From contig NZ_JACHGJ010000009.1 in NCBI RefSeq assembly GCF_014207565.1, forward strand, positions 109,407 to 173,406: a stretch of 64,000 nucleotides of DNA, read 5' to 3'. Shown here piece after piece: positions 15,969-23,904 of the stretch. The DNA comes from Spirochaeta isovalerica (lineage in GTDB: Bacteria; Spirochaetota; Spirochaetia; DSM-2461). Within the stretch, counting starts at the first letter, position 1. Each line of letters begins with the position of its first letter. A program made the translations under genes and the position numbers. Under the pieces are notes generated by a model. The model was not told the DNA's origin, did not search any database, and worked only from the letters and a program-made list of their open reading frames with translations.

Positions 15969-16208
15969 ATGCACGACGGATGTTCAGGAAGTTTCGAGAA
16001 CGGCAAACAGGTTGTCGACAAAGTGAGAATGATGGGATTCGACAGGCAGATGATGCCCCTCCCCATGACAATTGACTGCACCAATTGCGGAGAATCATTT
16101 CAGATGGAAACCTTTGCCGCGCGGTGCAGCTGCGGCATGGTCTACGGCGTGACGCCCTGCCACGCCTTTGATCCGGCGAACGTTATGGCCGCCGGGATAG
16201 ATTACTGA
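15969..16208 (+). CDS. Small Cys-rich protein (79 aa), putative zinc-ribbon or cluster carrier
   Basis: Unnamed family. Cysteines at 5, 37, 40, 53, 55 and 64, with CTNC then CSC, make a rubredoxin or zinc-ribbon-like knuckle pair; the segment MMPLPMTIDC is hydrophobic. GGAG lies upstream of the ATG and the gene is 12 bases after the ATPase gene, so it closes the operon. A metal or iron-sulphur donor/acceptor role is inferred from the cysteines and neighbours only. Its last 26 bases overlap the 3' end of the convergent thioredoxin-like gene. Confidence 0.7.
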   Translation: MHDGCSGSFENGKQVVDKVRMMGFDRQMMPLPMTIDCTNCGESFQMETFAARCSCGMVYGVTPCHAFDPANVMAAGIDY

Positions 16209-16785
16209 TCAGCTCTACCGTATCCTCTCCATGCCACTTCTTCGATCCGACCTCTTTCAAAACGATTTCCCCTGAGGGAGCGACGAGAAAAGTCGTGGGT
16301 ATGGACCTTACGGCAAATGGTTCCGGAGGATTGGAACGGGCGATCATATAGGGAAAGGTATACCCCTCCTTATCCATAAAATCTTCCACTGTGCTTCTCT
16401 TTTCATTTGTAATTATGATGAATGCTACGGATTTATCATCTTTCAAACGATCGTATAATTTCTGAATGCTGGGCATCTCGGCAACGCAGGGCGGACACCA
16501 GGTAGCCCATTCATTGATAAAGAGAGTCCTTCCGATAAAGTCCGCCAGGTTGACCACATTCCCGCTCTCATCCTCCATCAGCCAATTGTACTCGTCAGGA
16601 ATGAGAGACACCCTTTCTTCGCGGCTGATTTCCCGGGGAGAAAAGGCGAAAACCCTTTTTACGGCGACAGTAAGAGCCATCCGGCTCGAAGGAATAATCA
16701 TAGCGATGAGGAGTCCCAGGAAAAGAATATCCCCGATTTTATCGATGAGCTTTTTCGATTTCCATTTATCTATTAATTTCTTCAT
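16183..16785 (-). CDS. TlpA/ResA-like membrane-anchored thioredoxin
   Basis: About 200 residues from ATG 16785 (MKKLIDKWKSKK), preferred because GGAG lies nine bases upstream. One N-terminal membrane segment (IGDILFLGLLIAMIIPSS) anchors a periplasmic redoxin domain with active site EWATWCPPC and cis-Pro loop RSIPTTFLVAPSG. Likely a periplasmic thiol-disulphide reductase, as in cytochrome c or protein-repair pathways; no cytochrome genes are near. The gene starts 2 bases after yaaA ends and is convergent with the Cys-rich protein gene. Confidence 0.86.
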   Translation of the reverse strand: MKKLIDKWKSKKLIDKIGDILFLGLLIAMIIPSSRMALTVAVKRVFAFSPREISREERVSLIPDEYNWLMEDESGNVVNLADFIGRTLFINEWATWCPPCVAEMPSIQKLYDRLKDDKSVAFIIITNEKRSTVEDFMDKEGYTFPYMIARSNPPEPFAVRSIPTTFLVAPSGEIVLKEVGSKKWHGEDTVELISNLSRRP

Positions 16786-16787
16786 GT

Positions 16788-17546
16788 TTAACATCTCCAA
16801 TTGCCGGAAAATATCCATTCGCTTCCGGTGCTTAATTCCTCATTGAAACCATATCCGTTTATATCCCAGTTTTTCAGATCTTCCCGGTTTTCCACGCCTT
16901 GACGAATCAAACGGCCGGCCATCAGCCCCCGGGCCATTTTGCTGTACATTCCGACAGTCGAATAGCGGCTGCCTTTTTTCTCCTTGAACTGGATGGAAAG
17001 CACAGGTACGGCAAGTTTTTTCCAGTTTACAGCTTTACTGTATTCCCCAGAGGACAAATTTAAAACCGGCTGATTTTCTTTGATCAGACAGTCGGAGATC
17101 TTTTCCTTCCAGAACTGGTAAAGCCCCGATCCCCTTCGGTTTTCAAGCGGGGTTTTCATTTCCAGGCGGTAGGGAAAGATTCTGTCTGCCGGTCTTAAAA
17201 ACCCGTATAATCCGGAGAGGATTCTCACATGGGCAGCTGCGTAATTCCATTCCTTTTCTCCAAGCGACGGAATATCCATATGCTGGAAAACCGTCCCGGA
17301 ATAGGAAAGCAGAGCGGCCCCCTGTTCACAACCTTCCTTTCCAAAATTCTCTATAAGTTCAGAGGTCGATTCGGCCAGCTTCATGCTTGTACTCATGAGG
17401 CCGGCTATTTCAGCGGCACTGTAAGATTTTAGAAGGTTATTGAGTTCGAAGGCTTCCCCATTGAAAACCGGTTCGCTCAACCCGGGCAAAAAAGCCGCTT
17501 TCCCGCTGAAATTCATTTGCTTTGTCGGTGATAAAAGAATTAGCAT
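16788..17546 (-). CDS. yaaA: Peroxide stress protein YaaA (DUF328/UPF0246)
   Basis: 252 residues matching YaaA throughout: MLILLSPTKQMN at the start, LMSTSMKLAEST, SYSGTVFQHMD, RILSGLYGFLRPADRIFPYRLEM, NLSSGEYSKAV and KMARGLMAGRLIR near the end. In E. coli YaaA lowers intracellular free iron under peroxide stress and binds DNA via a helix-hairpin-helix. First gene of a two-gene minus-strand unit with the TlpA-like gene; divergent from the 5'-nucleotidase with 63 bases between. Confidence 0.92.
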   Translation of the reverse strand: MLILLSPTKQMNFSGKAAFLPGLSEPVFNGEAFELNNLLKSYSAAEIAGLMSTSMKLAESTSELIENFGKEGCEQGAALLSYSGTVFQHMDIPSLGEKEWNYAAAHVRILSGLYGFLRPADRIFPYRLEMKTPLENRRGSGLYQFWKEKISDCLIKENQPVLNLSSGEYSKAVNWKKLAVPVLSIQFKEKKGSRYSTVGMYSKMARGLMAGRLIRQGVENREDLKNWDINGYGFNEELSTGSEWIFSGNWRC

Positions 17547-17609
17547 AAAAAAGATTATGGCAGTTTTAAATGTATTGTAAAAGTGGAACAGTCCGTTTAG
17601 TCTTTCAAT

Positions 17610-19010
17610 ATGTCAGTCTTTATAAACCGCGTATTAAATCTTAAACATATAAAAGTCATCGGGTTCGATATGGACTATACTCTGGTCCGCTATCACACAG
17701 AGAGATTTGAAGAGCTCACCCACCGTCTGGCGGCGGACAGACTCGTCAGCCAGTTCGGCTATCCGGAAGAAGTGAGAGATCTCGAGTTCGATTTTCACAG
17801 AGCTATCGTGGGGCTGGTGATCGATGTCAGGAATGGAAACCTTCTCCAGGTAAGCCGCCACGGCAAAGTCAAACTAGCCTACCACGGACTGGATATTCTG
17901 GATTTTAAAGAGCAGAGGCGGATTTATCAGGAAATGGCCATAGATCTGAGATCTCCCGATTTCAGAAGCCTTGATACTAATTTCGCCATCTCAAACGGAG
18001 TCCTCTACTCTCAGCTTGTTGACTTGAAGTCCAAAGGTTCGGAAATTCCCGCCTATCACCAGATCGCTGATGACGTAAACCGGAGCATTGACATACTGCA
18101 TCAGGACGACAGTATAAAATCCGTTCTGACTGGCGATTTCGAAAAATACGTCATTAAGGATCCCGACGTGGCAAAAATGCTCGAACGTTATGTCGACTAT
18201 GGTAAAAAGCTGATAATCATAACCAACTCGGACTACAACTACACGAAGAAACTGCTCGATTACGCCATTGATCCTTTTTTGAAAAAACATAAAAGCTGGA
18301 CGGATCTGTTTGAGATAGTCATAACCTTTGCCGACAAACCCCGTTTCTTTGAAAGGCAGGGGCGGTTCCTCCGCATTGATCCCGAAACGGGACTGATGAG
18401 TAACCATGAAGGCCCCATCGTCAAAGGAATCTATCAGGGGGGCTGGTTCGGCAAACTCCAGAAAGACCTCGGTTACTCGGGAAGCGAGATTCTCTACCTG
18501 GGAGACCACATCTACGGAGACGTCGTATCCATAAAAAAAACCTGCAACTGGAGAACGGCCCTGGTGCTGGGCGACCTGGAAGCGGAAATGGACGGCCTGA
18601 GAAAAGCCGCTCCGGTTCAGAAAAAGATTGAAGAGTTAATGGATCAGAAGCAAACCCTGGAACGGGAAATCAATAGATTGGACAACCTGAGGTACGAAGG
18701 GAAAAGAGTGTCTCATGATAAAATCAATAAGCTCTTTGAAAAAATGGACGGCCTGAATACGGAAATATCCGAACTCCTCCGCCAGTACAAAGCCTTCTTC
18801 AACCCCTACTGGGGCGAAATCCTCCGCGCCGGATACGACGAAAGCCGCTATGCCGAGCAGGTTGAAAAATATGCCTGTATCTACATGACAAAGGTTTCGG
18901 ACCTCTATGCCTACTCACCCAAAACCTATTTCAGACCCTACCACCGGACTATGCCCCATGAGGCCGCGGCATTAAACAGTGAAGAGAGAGTAAGCAGCAG
19001 GACGAAATAA
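17610..19010 (+). CDS. HAD-superfamily (HAD-IG) 5'-nucleotidase
   Basis: 466 residues of the cytosolic purine 5'-nucleotidase (cN-II-like) group. The catalytic loop is IGFDMDYTLVRY (nucleophile and acid/base Asp of DMDYT), a motif-II-like Thr in IITNSDYNYTKKLL, and the acidic motif III in YLGDHIYGDVVSIKK. A C-terminal helical hairpin region (about 345-400) is a predicted coiled coil. Expected to dephosphorylate IMP or GMP-type nucleotides in the cytoplasm. Start ATG 17610. Confidence 0.88.
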   Translation: MSVFINRVLNLKHIKVIGFDMDYTLVRYHTERFEELTHRLAADRLVSQFGYPEEVRDLEFDFHRAIVGLVIDVRNGNLLQVSRHGKVKLAYHGLDILDFKEQRRIYQEMAIDLRSPDFRSLDTNFAISNGVLYSQLVDLKSKGSEIPAYHQIADDVNRSIDILHQDDSIKSVLTGDFEKYVIKDPDVAKMLERYVDYGKKLIIITNSDYNYTKKLLDYAIDPFLKKHKSWTDLFEIVITFADKPRFFERQGRFLRIDPETGLMSNHEGPIVKGIYQGGWFGKLQKDLGYSGSEILYLGDHIYGDVVSIKKTCNWRTALVLGDLEAEMDGLRKAAPVQKKIEELMDQKQTLEREINRLDNLRYEGKRVSHDKINKLFEKMDGLNTEISELLRQYKAFFNPYWGEILRAGYDESRYAEQVEKYACIYMTKVSDLYAYSPKTYFRPYHRTMPHEAAALNSEERVSSRTK

Positions 19011-19018
19011 AGCGAGAA

Positions 19019-19552
19019 ATGGATACTCAAGAAAAATTTCAAATCGAGATGGATACTCTCGTTTATGAAGACCAATCTGAATTATTTCAACTCATCAAAA
19101 AAAACAGATTATTTCTGAAACCATATCTGCCCTGGATCGATAACGTCCAACAACCGGAAGATCTTGAAAATTTTTTCAATCGAAGTGCTATCCTGCAAGA
19201 AAACAAACGAGGAATGAATTATAAAATCCTGTATAAAAATAACATAATTGGAATGATTGGCTTTTTCATAAATGATGATGAAAAAAGAATTTTTGAATTA
19301 GGTTATTGGCTCGATAAAGATCTGATTGGTAACGGAATAATCAGTTCCATAATACCTGAAATTGAAAAAATCTGTTTTACGACTTTCAATTCCTCAGCAA
19401 TTGAAATCCGATGCGCAATTGATAATATTGCAAGCAATAAAATTGCCCAAAATAATGATTATCTTTTTCAGAGTGTAATTAAAGATTATTTTGAATTTAA
19501 AGAATTCTCAAAAGATTGCAACGTTTACAGAAAAGGAAATAAAGCTTATTAA
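19019..19552 (+). CDS. GNAT acetyltransferase, RimJ/RimL type, AT-rich
   Basis: 177 residues. ILYKNNIIGMIGFFI is the beta-4 region, and FELGYWLDKDLIGNGIISSII the acetyl-CoA pyrophosphate loop, with Asp where Gln or Arg usually begins Q/RxxGxG/A. The substrate could be a ribosomal protein N-terminus or a small amine. Third-position A/T use is clearly heavier than in the flanking genes and a structured non-coding stretch follows, so recent acquisition is plausible. It starts 8 bases after the nucleotidase gene. Confidence 0.8.
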   Translation: MDTQEKFQIEMDTLVYEDQSELFQLIKKNRLFLKPYLPWIDNVQQPEDLENFFNRSAILQENKRGMNYKILYKNNIIGMIGFFINDDEKRIFELGYWLDKDLIGNGIISSIIPEIEKICFTTFNSSAIEIRCAIDNIASNKIAQNNDYLFQSVIKDYFEFKEFSKDCNVYRKGNKAY

Positions 19553-19556
19553 CCGC

Positions 19557-19698
19557 GCCCTCCAGCGAAGCGGTGAGTAGCCCGAAAAAACAAATTTGTA
19601 CAACGAAAATCCGATGGTATTTGTTTCGAGTTCAAGGCAGTCTGATGATTTGGGAGCACAGTGTGCGACAGCACATGAGCACCCCCAATTATCAGACT
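19557..19698. repeat. Structured non-coding stretch with several inverted repeats
   Basis: Between the GNAT and slyD genes. The strongest dyad pairs AGTCTGATGATTTGGG (19639-19654) with CCCAATTATCAGACT (19684-19698), enclosing a smaller TGTGC/GCACA stem. A second arm pair is CGAAAAAACAAAT with ATTTGTTTCG, and a third ACCGC with GCGGT right after the GNAT stop. The size and folding recall integron attC sites, but the expected RYYYAAC and GTTRRRY cores are not found. It could instead be a terminator or a small mobile repeat. Confidence 0.5.
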
Positions 19699-19728
19699 AA
19701 CGTAGAAATTGGAACAAAGACCGAGGAT

Positions 19729-20214
19729 TTAATGATGATGATGACCACCTTCGCCATGAACATGCCCATGCTCAAGCTCTTCGGCCGAAGCTTCACGAAC
19801 TTCAACAACCTCCACGTCAAAATTCAAGGTCATTCCCGCGAGAGGGTGATTCCCGTTAATGGTAATCTCGTCATCGGCAACTTCTTCCACGCGGACGACC
19901 ATAGTCTCGCCGTTTTCGTTGGAAGCCTGAAATTCCATACCGACTTCGATTTTATCAACGCCCTGGAAGGTGTCCCGGGGGAGTTTCTGGATCAACTGGG
20001 GCATATGGGGACCGTAACCTTCTTCGGGAGTAACGGAAACCTGCAGCTTATCGCCGGCGCCTTTTCCCAGAAGTTCTTTTTCCAGACCGGGGATCAGAGC
20101 CCCGACTCCATGGATATAAGCCAGAGGCTGATCCTGGGACTGATCGATAACCTCTCCTTTATCATCTGTGAGTTTATAGTGTATGGAAACAACACTTTTT
20201 TCTTGAATATTCAT
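19729..20214 (-). CDS. slyD: FKBP-type peptidyl-prolyl isomerase SlyD
   Basis: 161 residues. FKBP half-domain (KSVVSIHYKLTDDKGEVIDQS), inserted-flap chaperone domain (about 70-130: PEEGYGPHMPQLIQKLPR, NGNHPLAGMTLNFDVEV), and a His-rich tail HGHVHGEGGHHHH. In E. coli SlyD is a folding helper that also stores nickel for HypAB. The tail here implies metal binding, of interest given the HypB-like NTPase at 14250. Plus-strand frames over it are shadows. Confidence 0.93.
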   Translation of the reverse strand: MNIQEKSVVSIHYKLTDDKGEVIDQSQDQPLAYIHGVGALIPGLEKELLGKGAGDKLQVSVTPEEGYGPHMPQLIQKLPRDTFQGVDKIEVGMEFQASNENGETMVVRVEEVADDEITINGNHPLAGMTLNFDVEVVEVREASAEELEHGHVHGEGGHHHH

Positions 20215-20372
20215 AACTTTTCCTTTGGTTTATTTATCCGCTAAGGGAATACAACCTGAATAGAAAAGCTGCACTTCTTAACAAATATTCTTCCATTATA
20301 TCGAATGTTATATTATTTTCCAAATAGAGCACCTGCCTAATCAGCAGGAAAAACACCGCAAGGGGAGCATCC

Positions 20373-21212
20373 ATGTCCGGTTTAACCTTTCATAGATCAA
20401 CGAAATACAAAGAAACCATCAGTTTTTACAGAGAAAAGATCGGAATGAGCATCTGGCTTGAGCAGGGCGGCTGTACTATCTTGCAAAAGGGAAACTTTCT
20501 TCTCGGTTTCTGCGACAGAGATGAAGCTGATACAGAAGGAATGATCACTTTTTTCTTTGAAACAAAAGAAGAGGTCGATTTATATTACCGGAAGTTTAAA
20601 GAAAGCGCGGCAGCCCCTCCGAAAATTACAGAACAATACCGTATCTATCATTTTTTCACAAAAGATCCCGAAGGAAGAAATGTTGAATTCCAGACATTTC
20701 TCCACCCTGTTGAATCCCATATGACAGGAAGCATGCTATTGAAAAGCAGAAGAAGCATCAGACAGTTCTCCGACGCTCTTCTGCCGGAAGCAACTCTCAG
20801 AAATATTTTTGAAGAGTGCCGCTATGTTCCGACTTCCTGTAATTCTCAGGCGTATTATTTCAAAGTCATCAGAGACAGAGAAATCCTGGAGAAACTGTCG
20901 GCTATCCGGGGATCTTCATCCAAACCGATAAAAATGGCTCCCATGGCTGTCATAGCCTATTCCGATCCGGCCGGCACGGGACGCCCCGAGCAGGACGGAG
21001 CCATAGCTTCCACCTATTTCGTTCTGGCGGCTGCACAGCACGGCGCGGGCACCTGCTGGATAGGGGGAATGGATAGAGAGGATGTCAAAGAATTGACGGG
21101 GATCGGAAAGAATATGCATATAGCCATGGTGACCCCTCTGGGATGGCCTGAAGAAAGGAAGGCGCTTCCGGAACGGCGGATGGTTAATGAATTTGTGGAG
21201 GGATTGAATTGA
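20373..21212 (+). CDS. VOC (glyoxalase-like) domain fused to nitroreductase
   Basis: 279 residues in two parts. Residues 1-115 resemble a VOC/glyoxalase half (LTFHRSTKYKETISFYREKIGM, FTKDPEGRNVEFQTFL). Residues 125-279 are an FMN nitroreductase (LLKSRRSIRQFSD, YVPTSCNSQAYYFKVI, AAAQHGAGTCWIGG, VTPLGWPEERK). The fusion implies two activities on one compound, or that the VOC part gives substrate specificity. Coupled by TTGA overlap to an aldo/keto reductase gene, suggesting a carbonyl/xenobiotic reduction unit. Confidence 0.8.
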   Translation: MSGLTFHRSTKYKETISFYREKIGMSIWLEQGGCTILQKGNFLLGFCDRDEADTEGMITFFFETKEEVDLYYRKFKESAAAPPKITEQYRIYHFFTKDPEGRNVEFQTFLHPVESHMTGSMLLKSRRSIRQFSDALLPEATLRNIFEECRYVPTSCNSQAYYFKVIRDREILEKLSAIRGSSSKPIKMAPMAVIAYSDPAGTGRPEQDGAIASTYFVLAAAQHGAGTCWIGGMDREDVKELTGIGKNMHIAMVTPLGWPEERKALPERRMVNEFVEGLN

Positions 21213-22096
21213 AGTACAGAATACTGGGCAAAACAGGTATGAATATAAGCGTTGTCGGTGTTGGAACCTGGCAGTTCGGAGGCGAATGGGGAAAAGACTT
21301 CACTCAGGGAGAAGTCAACGATATTCTCGATGCGGCACAGGAAAGAGGTATCAATTTTATCGACACAGCGGAATGTTACGGCGATCACCTCTCGGAAAGT
21401 CTTATAGGCAAAAGGACCAGCCGGGACCGGGACAAATGGATCATCGCCACTAAATTCGGCCACCACTTTCACAACTTTCTCGAACGGACAAGACACTTCG
21501 ATCCTACAGATGTTGTCAGGCAGCTGGATCTGTCGCTGAAAAGTCTCAAAACGGATTATATCGATCTTTATCAGATGCATTCATCCAAAGACGATGAGTT
21601 CCATACCGAAGGTTTATGGGAAGAGCTGGAAAGGCAGAAGGAAAAGGGGAAAATACGGCATATCGGACTTTCCATTAGCGGGAATGATAATATATACCAG
21701 ACATCCCGGGCCACAGATGTGGGAGCCGAATCAATTCAGGTTGTCTACAACAGGCTCGACAGAGTTCCGGAAAAAGAGGTGTTTCCCTCATGCAGAGAAC
21801 AGAACCTCGGCGTTCTGGCAAGAGTTCCCATGGCCAGCGGATTGCTCAGCGGCAAGTATGGGAAAGGTCATGTTTTCACGGGTTCCGATGTCAGGGCGAC
21901 CAGAGACAAAGAAGAGCTGGAACGTCAGATTGAAGAAGTGGCAAAGATAAACCGAGAGGAAGTTCCCGAAGGTGTTCCCATGGCATCATGGGCTCTTGCC
22001 TGGTGCCTGAAAGATCCGGTTGTCACTGCTGTGATTCCGGGATGCAAAAACACAGCCCAGGTTCACAGCAATGCCGATGCAGCTGAATTATTGTAA
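21209..22096 (+). CDS. Aldo/keto reductase
   Basis: 295 residues, NADPH-dependent carbonyl reductase fold. The TTG start at 21209 overlaps the preceding stop and gives KYRILGKTGMNISVVGVGTWQFGG, the standard N-terminus. Catalytic Asp and Tyr are in FIDTAECYGDHLSE, Lys in IIATKFGHHFH and His in LYQMHSSKDD; cofactor-binding end VVTAVIPGCKNTAQV. Co-transcribed with the VOC-nitroreductase before it and the DUF3783 gene 11 bases after it. Confidence 0.88.
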   Translation: MKYRILGKTGMNISVVGVGTWQFGGEWGKDFTQGEVNDILDAAQERGINFIDTAECYGDHLSESLIGKRTSRDRDKWIIATKFGHHFHNFLERTRHFDPTDVVRQLDLSLKSLKTDYIDLYQMHSSKDDEFHTEGLWEELERQKEKGKIRHIGLSISGNDNIYQTSRATDVGAESIQVVYNRLDRVPEKEVFPSCREQNLGVLARVPMASGLLSGKYGKGHVFTGSDVRATRDKEELERQIEEVAKINREEVPEGVPMASWALAWCLKDPVVTAVIPGCKNTAQVHSNADAAELL

Positions 22097-22107
22097 AGGA
22101 GAGTAAA

Positions 22108-22530
22108 ATGGCATTCAGAAAAATAGAGGACCAGGGCACACTACCCGGGCCCAGAGCTTTATTCATATGCGGCTATACAGAAGAGGAACACAGGTCAATG
22201 AGTTCCTATCTTTCCGGGAGCAGCATTAACAATATAGAAGTGATTCCCTGTCGTTTGGACGCCCTGGAGAAAAAAGTCGGAGATGTTCTTTCCGGCTCGG
22301 CTCAGGGAGAAATTATCGATGCGGAAAAACTTCCGCCCGTAATGGTCTGGGCGGGAATCGGCCATGACGAACTGGACAAGGCATTGAGCGGATTTCAAAG
22401 CACGAAGCTGAAAAGGCCTATCTTTGCCACGGCGACCATTCCCAATATGGATTTTACAGTCAAGGAGCTGCTCAACCATCTCCTGAGTGAGCAGAAATCC
22501 ATGAGAGAAGCTATGAATCAGAACGAGTGA
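22108..22530 (+). CDS. DUF3783 domain protein
   Basis: 140 residues with a good AAGGAG site before the ATG. The C-terminal part (KLKRPIFATATIPNMDFTVKELLNHLLSEQK) matches the short DUF3783 pattern; the N-terminal half (PRALFICGYTEEEHRSMSSYL) resembles a response-regulator-like alpha/beta start without the phosphorylation site. No function is known to me. Last gene of the 20373-22530 unit; its 3' end overlaps the convergent merR-type gene by 13 bases. Confidence 0.7.
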   Translation: MAFRKIEDQGTLPGPRALFICGYTEEEHRSMSSYLSGSSINNIEVIPCRLDALEKKVGDVLSGSAQGEIIDAEKLPPVMVWAGIGHDELDKALSGFQSTKLKRPIFATATIPNMDFTVKELLNHLLSEQKSMREAMNQNE

Positions 22531-22934
22531 CTTGAGCTGTTGAGAATGTCATCGTAAAATTCAATTTTCCAGTTGATATGGTTCATTGCGGCCTGGAGCT
22601 CAGTCATCTGATGCTCCAGGTACTCTTTATGAAGAACCATCAGCTCTTTTCTTTGAGCCGCTGTTTCATTGCCCAACATCATCAGCCGTCTGTATTCCCT
22701 GATCGTATCAAGTGGCATGCCTGTTGATTTGAGACAGTTTACGAAATCCAGCCACTCCATATCTTTTCTGGAATAGCGTCTTCTCCCACTCTCTTCCCGG
22801 TCAATAGGACCGATTACTTCGGATTTTTCATAATAGCGGAGCGTGTCGGCTGATAAACCGGTCAGCTTTACGGCATCACCTATAGTCAGAGATTCCGTTT
22901 TTTCCCTTTCAGCAACATCTATCATACCAGACAC
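22518..22934 (-). CDS. MerR-family regulator, AdhR/YfmP-like
   Basis: 138 residues: N-terminal winged helix (LTIGDAVKLTGLSADTLRYYEKSEVI, then RRRYSRKDMEWLDFVNCL) and a long dimerisation helix. No metal-binding Cys set in the C-terminus, so it is not a classical MerR/CueR. The group that includes AdhR responds to reactive aldehydes. It lies 2 bases downstream of the 2-hydroxyacid dehydrogenase gene and tail-to-tail with a reductase unit, making aldehyde stress a reasonable but unproven theme. Confidence 0.85.
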   Translation of the reverse strand: MSGMIDVAEREKTESLTIGDAVKLTGLSADTLRYYEKSEVIGPIDREESGRRRYSRKDMEWLDFVNCLKSTGMPLDTIREYRRLMMLGNETAAQRKELMVLHKEYLEHQMTELQAAMNHINWKIEFYDDILNSSSHSF

Positions 22935-22936
22935 CT

Positions 22937-23890
22937 TTAAAGAATGACATTTTTCGGGTTGCCATCTATCCAGCTGAGAATATTATCCACAACAATTTCC
23001 GCCCGGCGGACAAATGCCTCTTCAGTGGCAAAAGCGACATGAGGAGTCACGACAGTGTTTTTCAAACCGAGCAGCGGAAAATCGGGATTGAGAGGAGTTT
23101 CCCTGTCAAAAACATCAATTCCCGCACCGGCAATTTCTCCCGACTCCAGCGCCGCAGTCAAAGCGACGGAATCCACGACAGGCCCCCGCGCCGTATTTAT
23201 GAGATAGGCCGTAGATTTCATAAGCTTTAATTCATCTTCACCGATAAGATGACGGGTGGATTCCGTCAGGGGACAGTGAAGAGTGACGATATCCGATTCC
23301 CGAAGAAGTTCATCCATCTCCACATATCTGATACTGAGTTCGTTTTCCAGTGGTCTGTTCTTTCTTTTCACGGCCATCAGCGAACAGTCAAATGCATGAA
23401 GAATCCGGGCGACCTTCTGTCCTATAGCTCCCATGCCGATGATTCCGACAGTTTTACCGGCCAGGTCGTTTCCAATAAATCCCTCTTTTGTTCCTCCGGA
23501 GCGCGTAACTGGATCCAGGGTCGTAATATTCCGCATCACGTCTATTATCAATCCGATCGTCAGCTCTGCCACATTAATGGTGGAATATCCCGATGCATTG
23601 CAGACCCCTATACCTTTTTTTTCACAGGCATCCAGGTCGACATGATCCACGCCGGTGAATGCTACAGCCAGGAGCTTTAATGACGGGAGGGATTCTACAC
23701 AGACGGCCGGGAAGGGAAGATTCGCGATAACGACGATATCAGCCCCATCGCATCGGCGGATTATTTCATCGGGATCGGTATTTCGATCAAGAAAGAACCG
23801 GATGACATGACCTTTTTCCCTGAATTTCTTCTCTATCTCTTTTATGGCCGAATCTTTAATAGCAAGAGGTTCAATAACATGTATTTTCAC
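22937..23890 (-). CDS. D-2-hydroxyacid dehydrogenase (phosphoglycerate/lactate dehydrogenase family)
   Basis: 317 residues. NAD-binding GIIGMGAIGQKVARIL, then TLHCPLTESTRHLIGEDEL, LINTARGPVVDSVAL (Arg of the active site), GAGIDVFDRETPLNPDF and VVTPHVAFATEEAF with the catalytic His. Better conserved than the homologue at 6108-7085. It is transcribed together with the MerR-type gene downstream. Confidence 0.9.
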   Translation of the reverse strand: MKIHVIEPLAIKDSAIKEIEKKFREKGHVIRFFLDRNTDPDEIIRRCDGADIVVIANLPFPAVCVESLPSLKLLAVAFTGVDHVDLDACEKKGIGVCNASGYSTINVAELTIGLIIDVMRNITTLDPVTRSGGTKEGFIGNDLAGKTVGIIGMGAIGQKVARILHAFDCSLMAVKRKNRPLENELSIRYVEMDELLRESDIVTLHCPLTESTRHLIGEDELKLMKSTAYLINTARGPVVDSVALTAALESGEIAGAGIDVFDRETPLNPDFPLLGLKNTVVTPHVAFATEEAFVRRAEIVVDNILSWIDGNPKNVIL

Positions 23891-23904
23891 AATCTACTCC
23901 GGGA

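Noticed and set aside
19553..19698. Integron attC site after the GNAT gene
   Set aside because: The folding is suggestive, but neither RYYYAAC nor GTTRRRY cores are found at the outer ends of the dyad, so it is listed only as a structured repeat.
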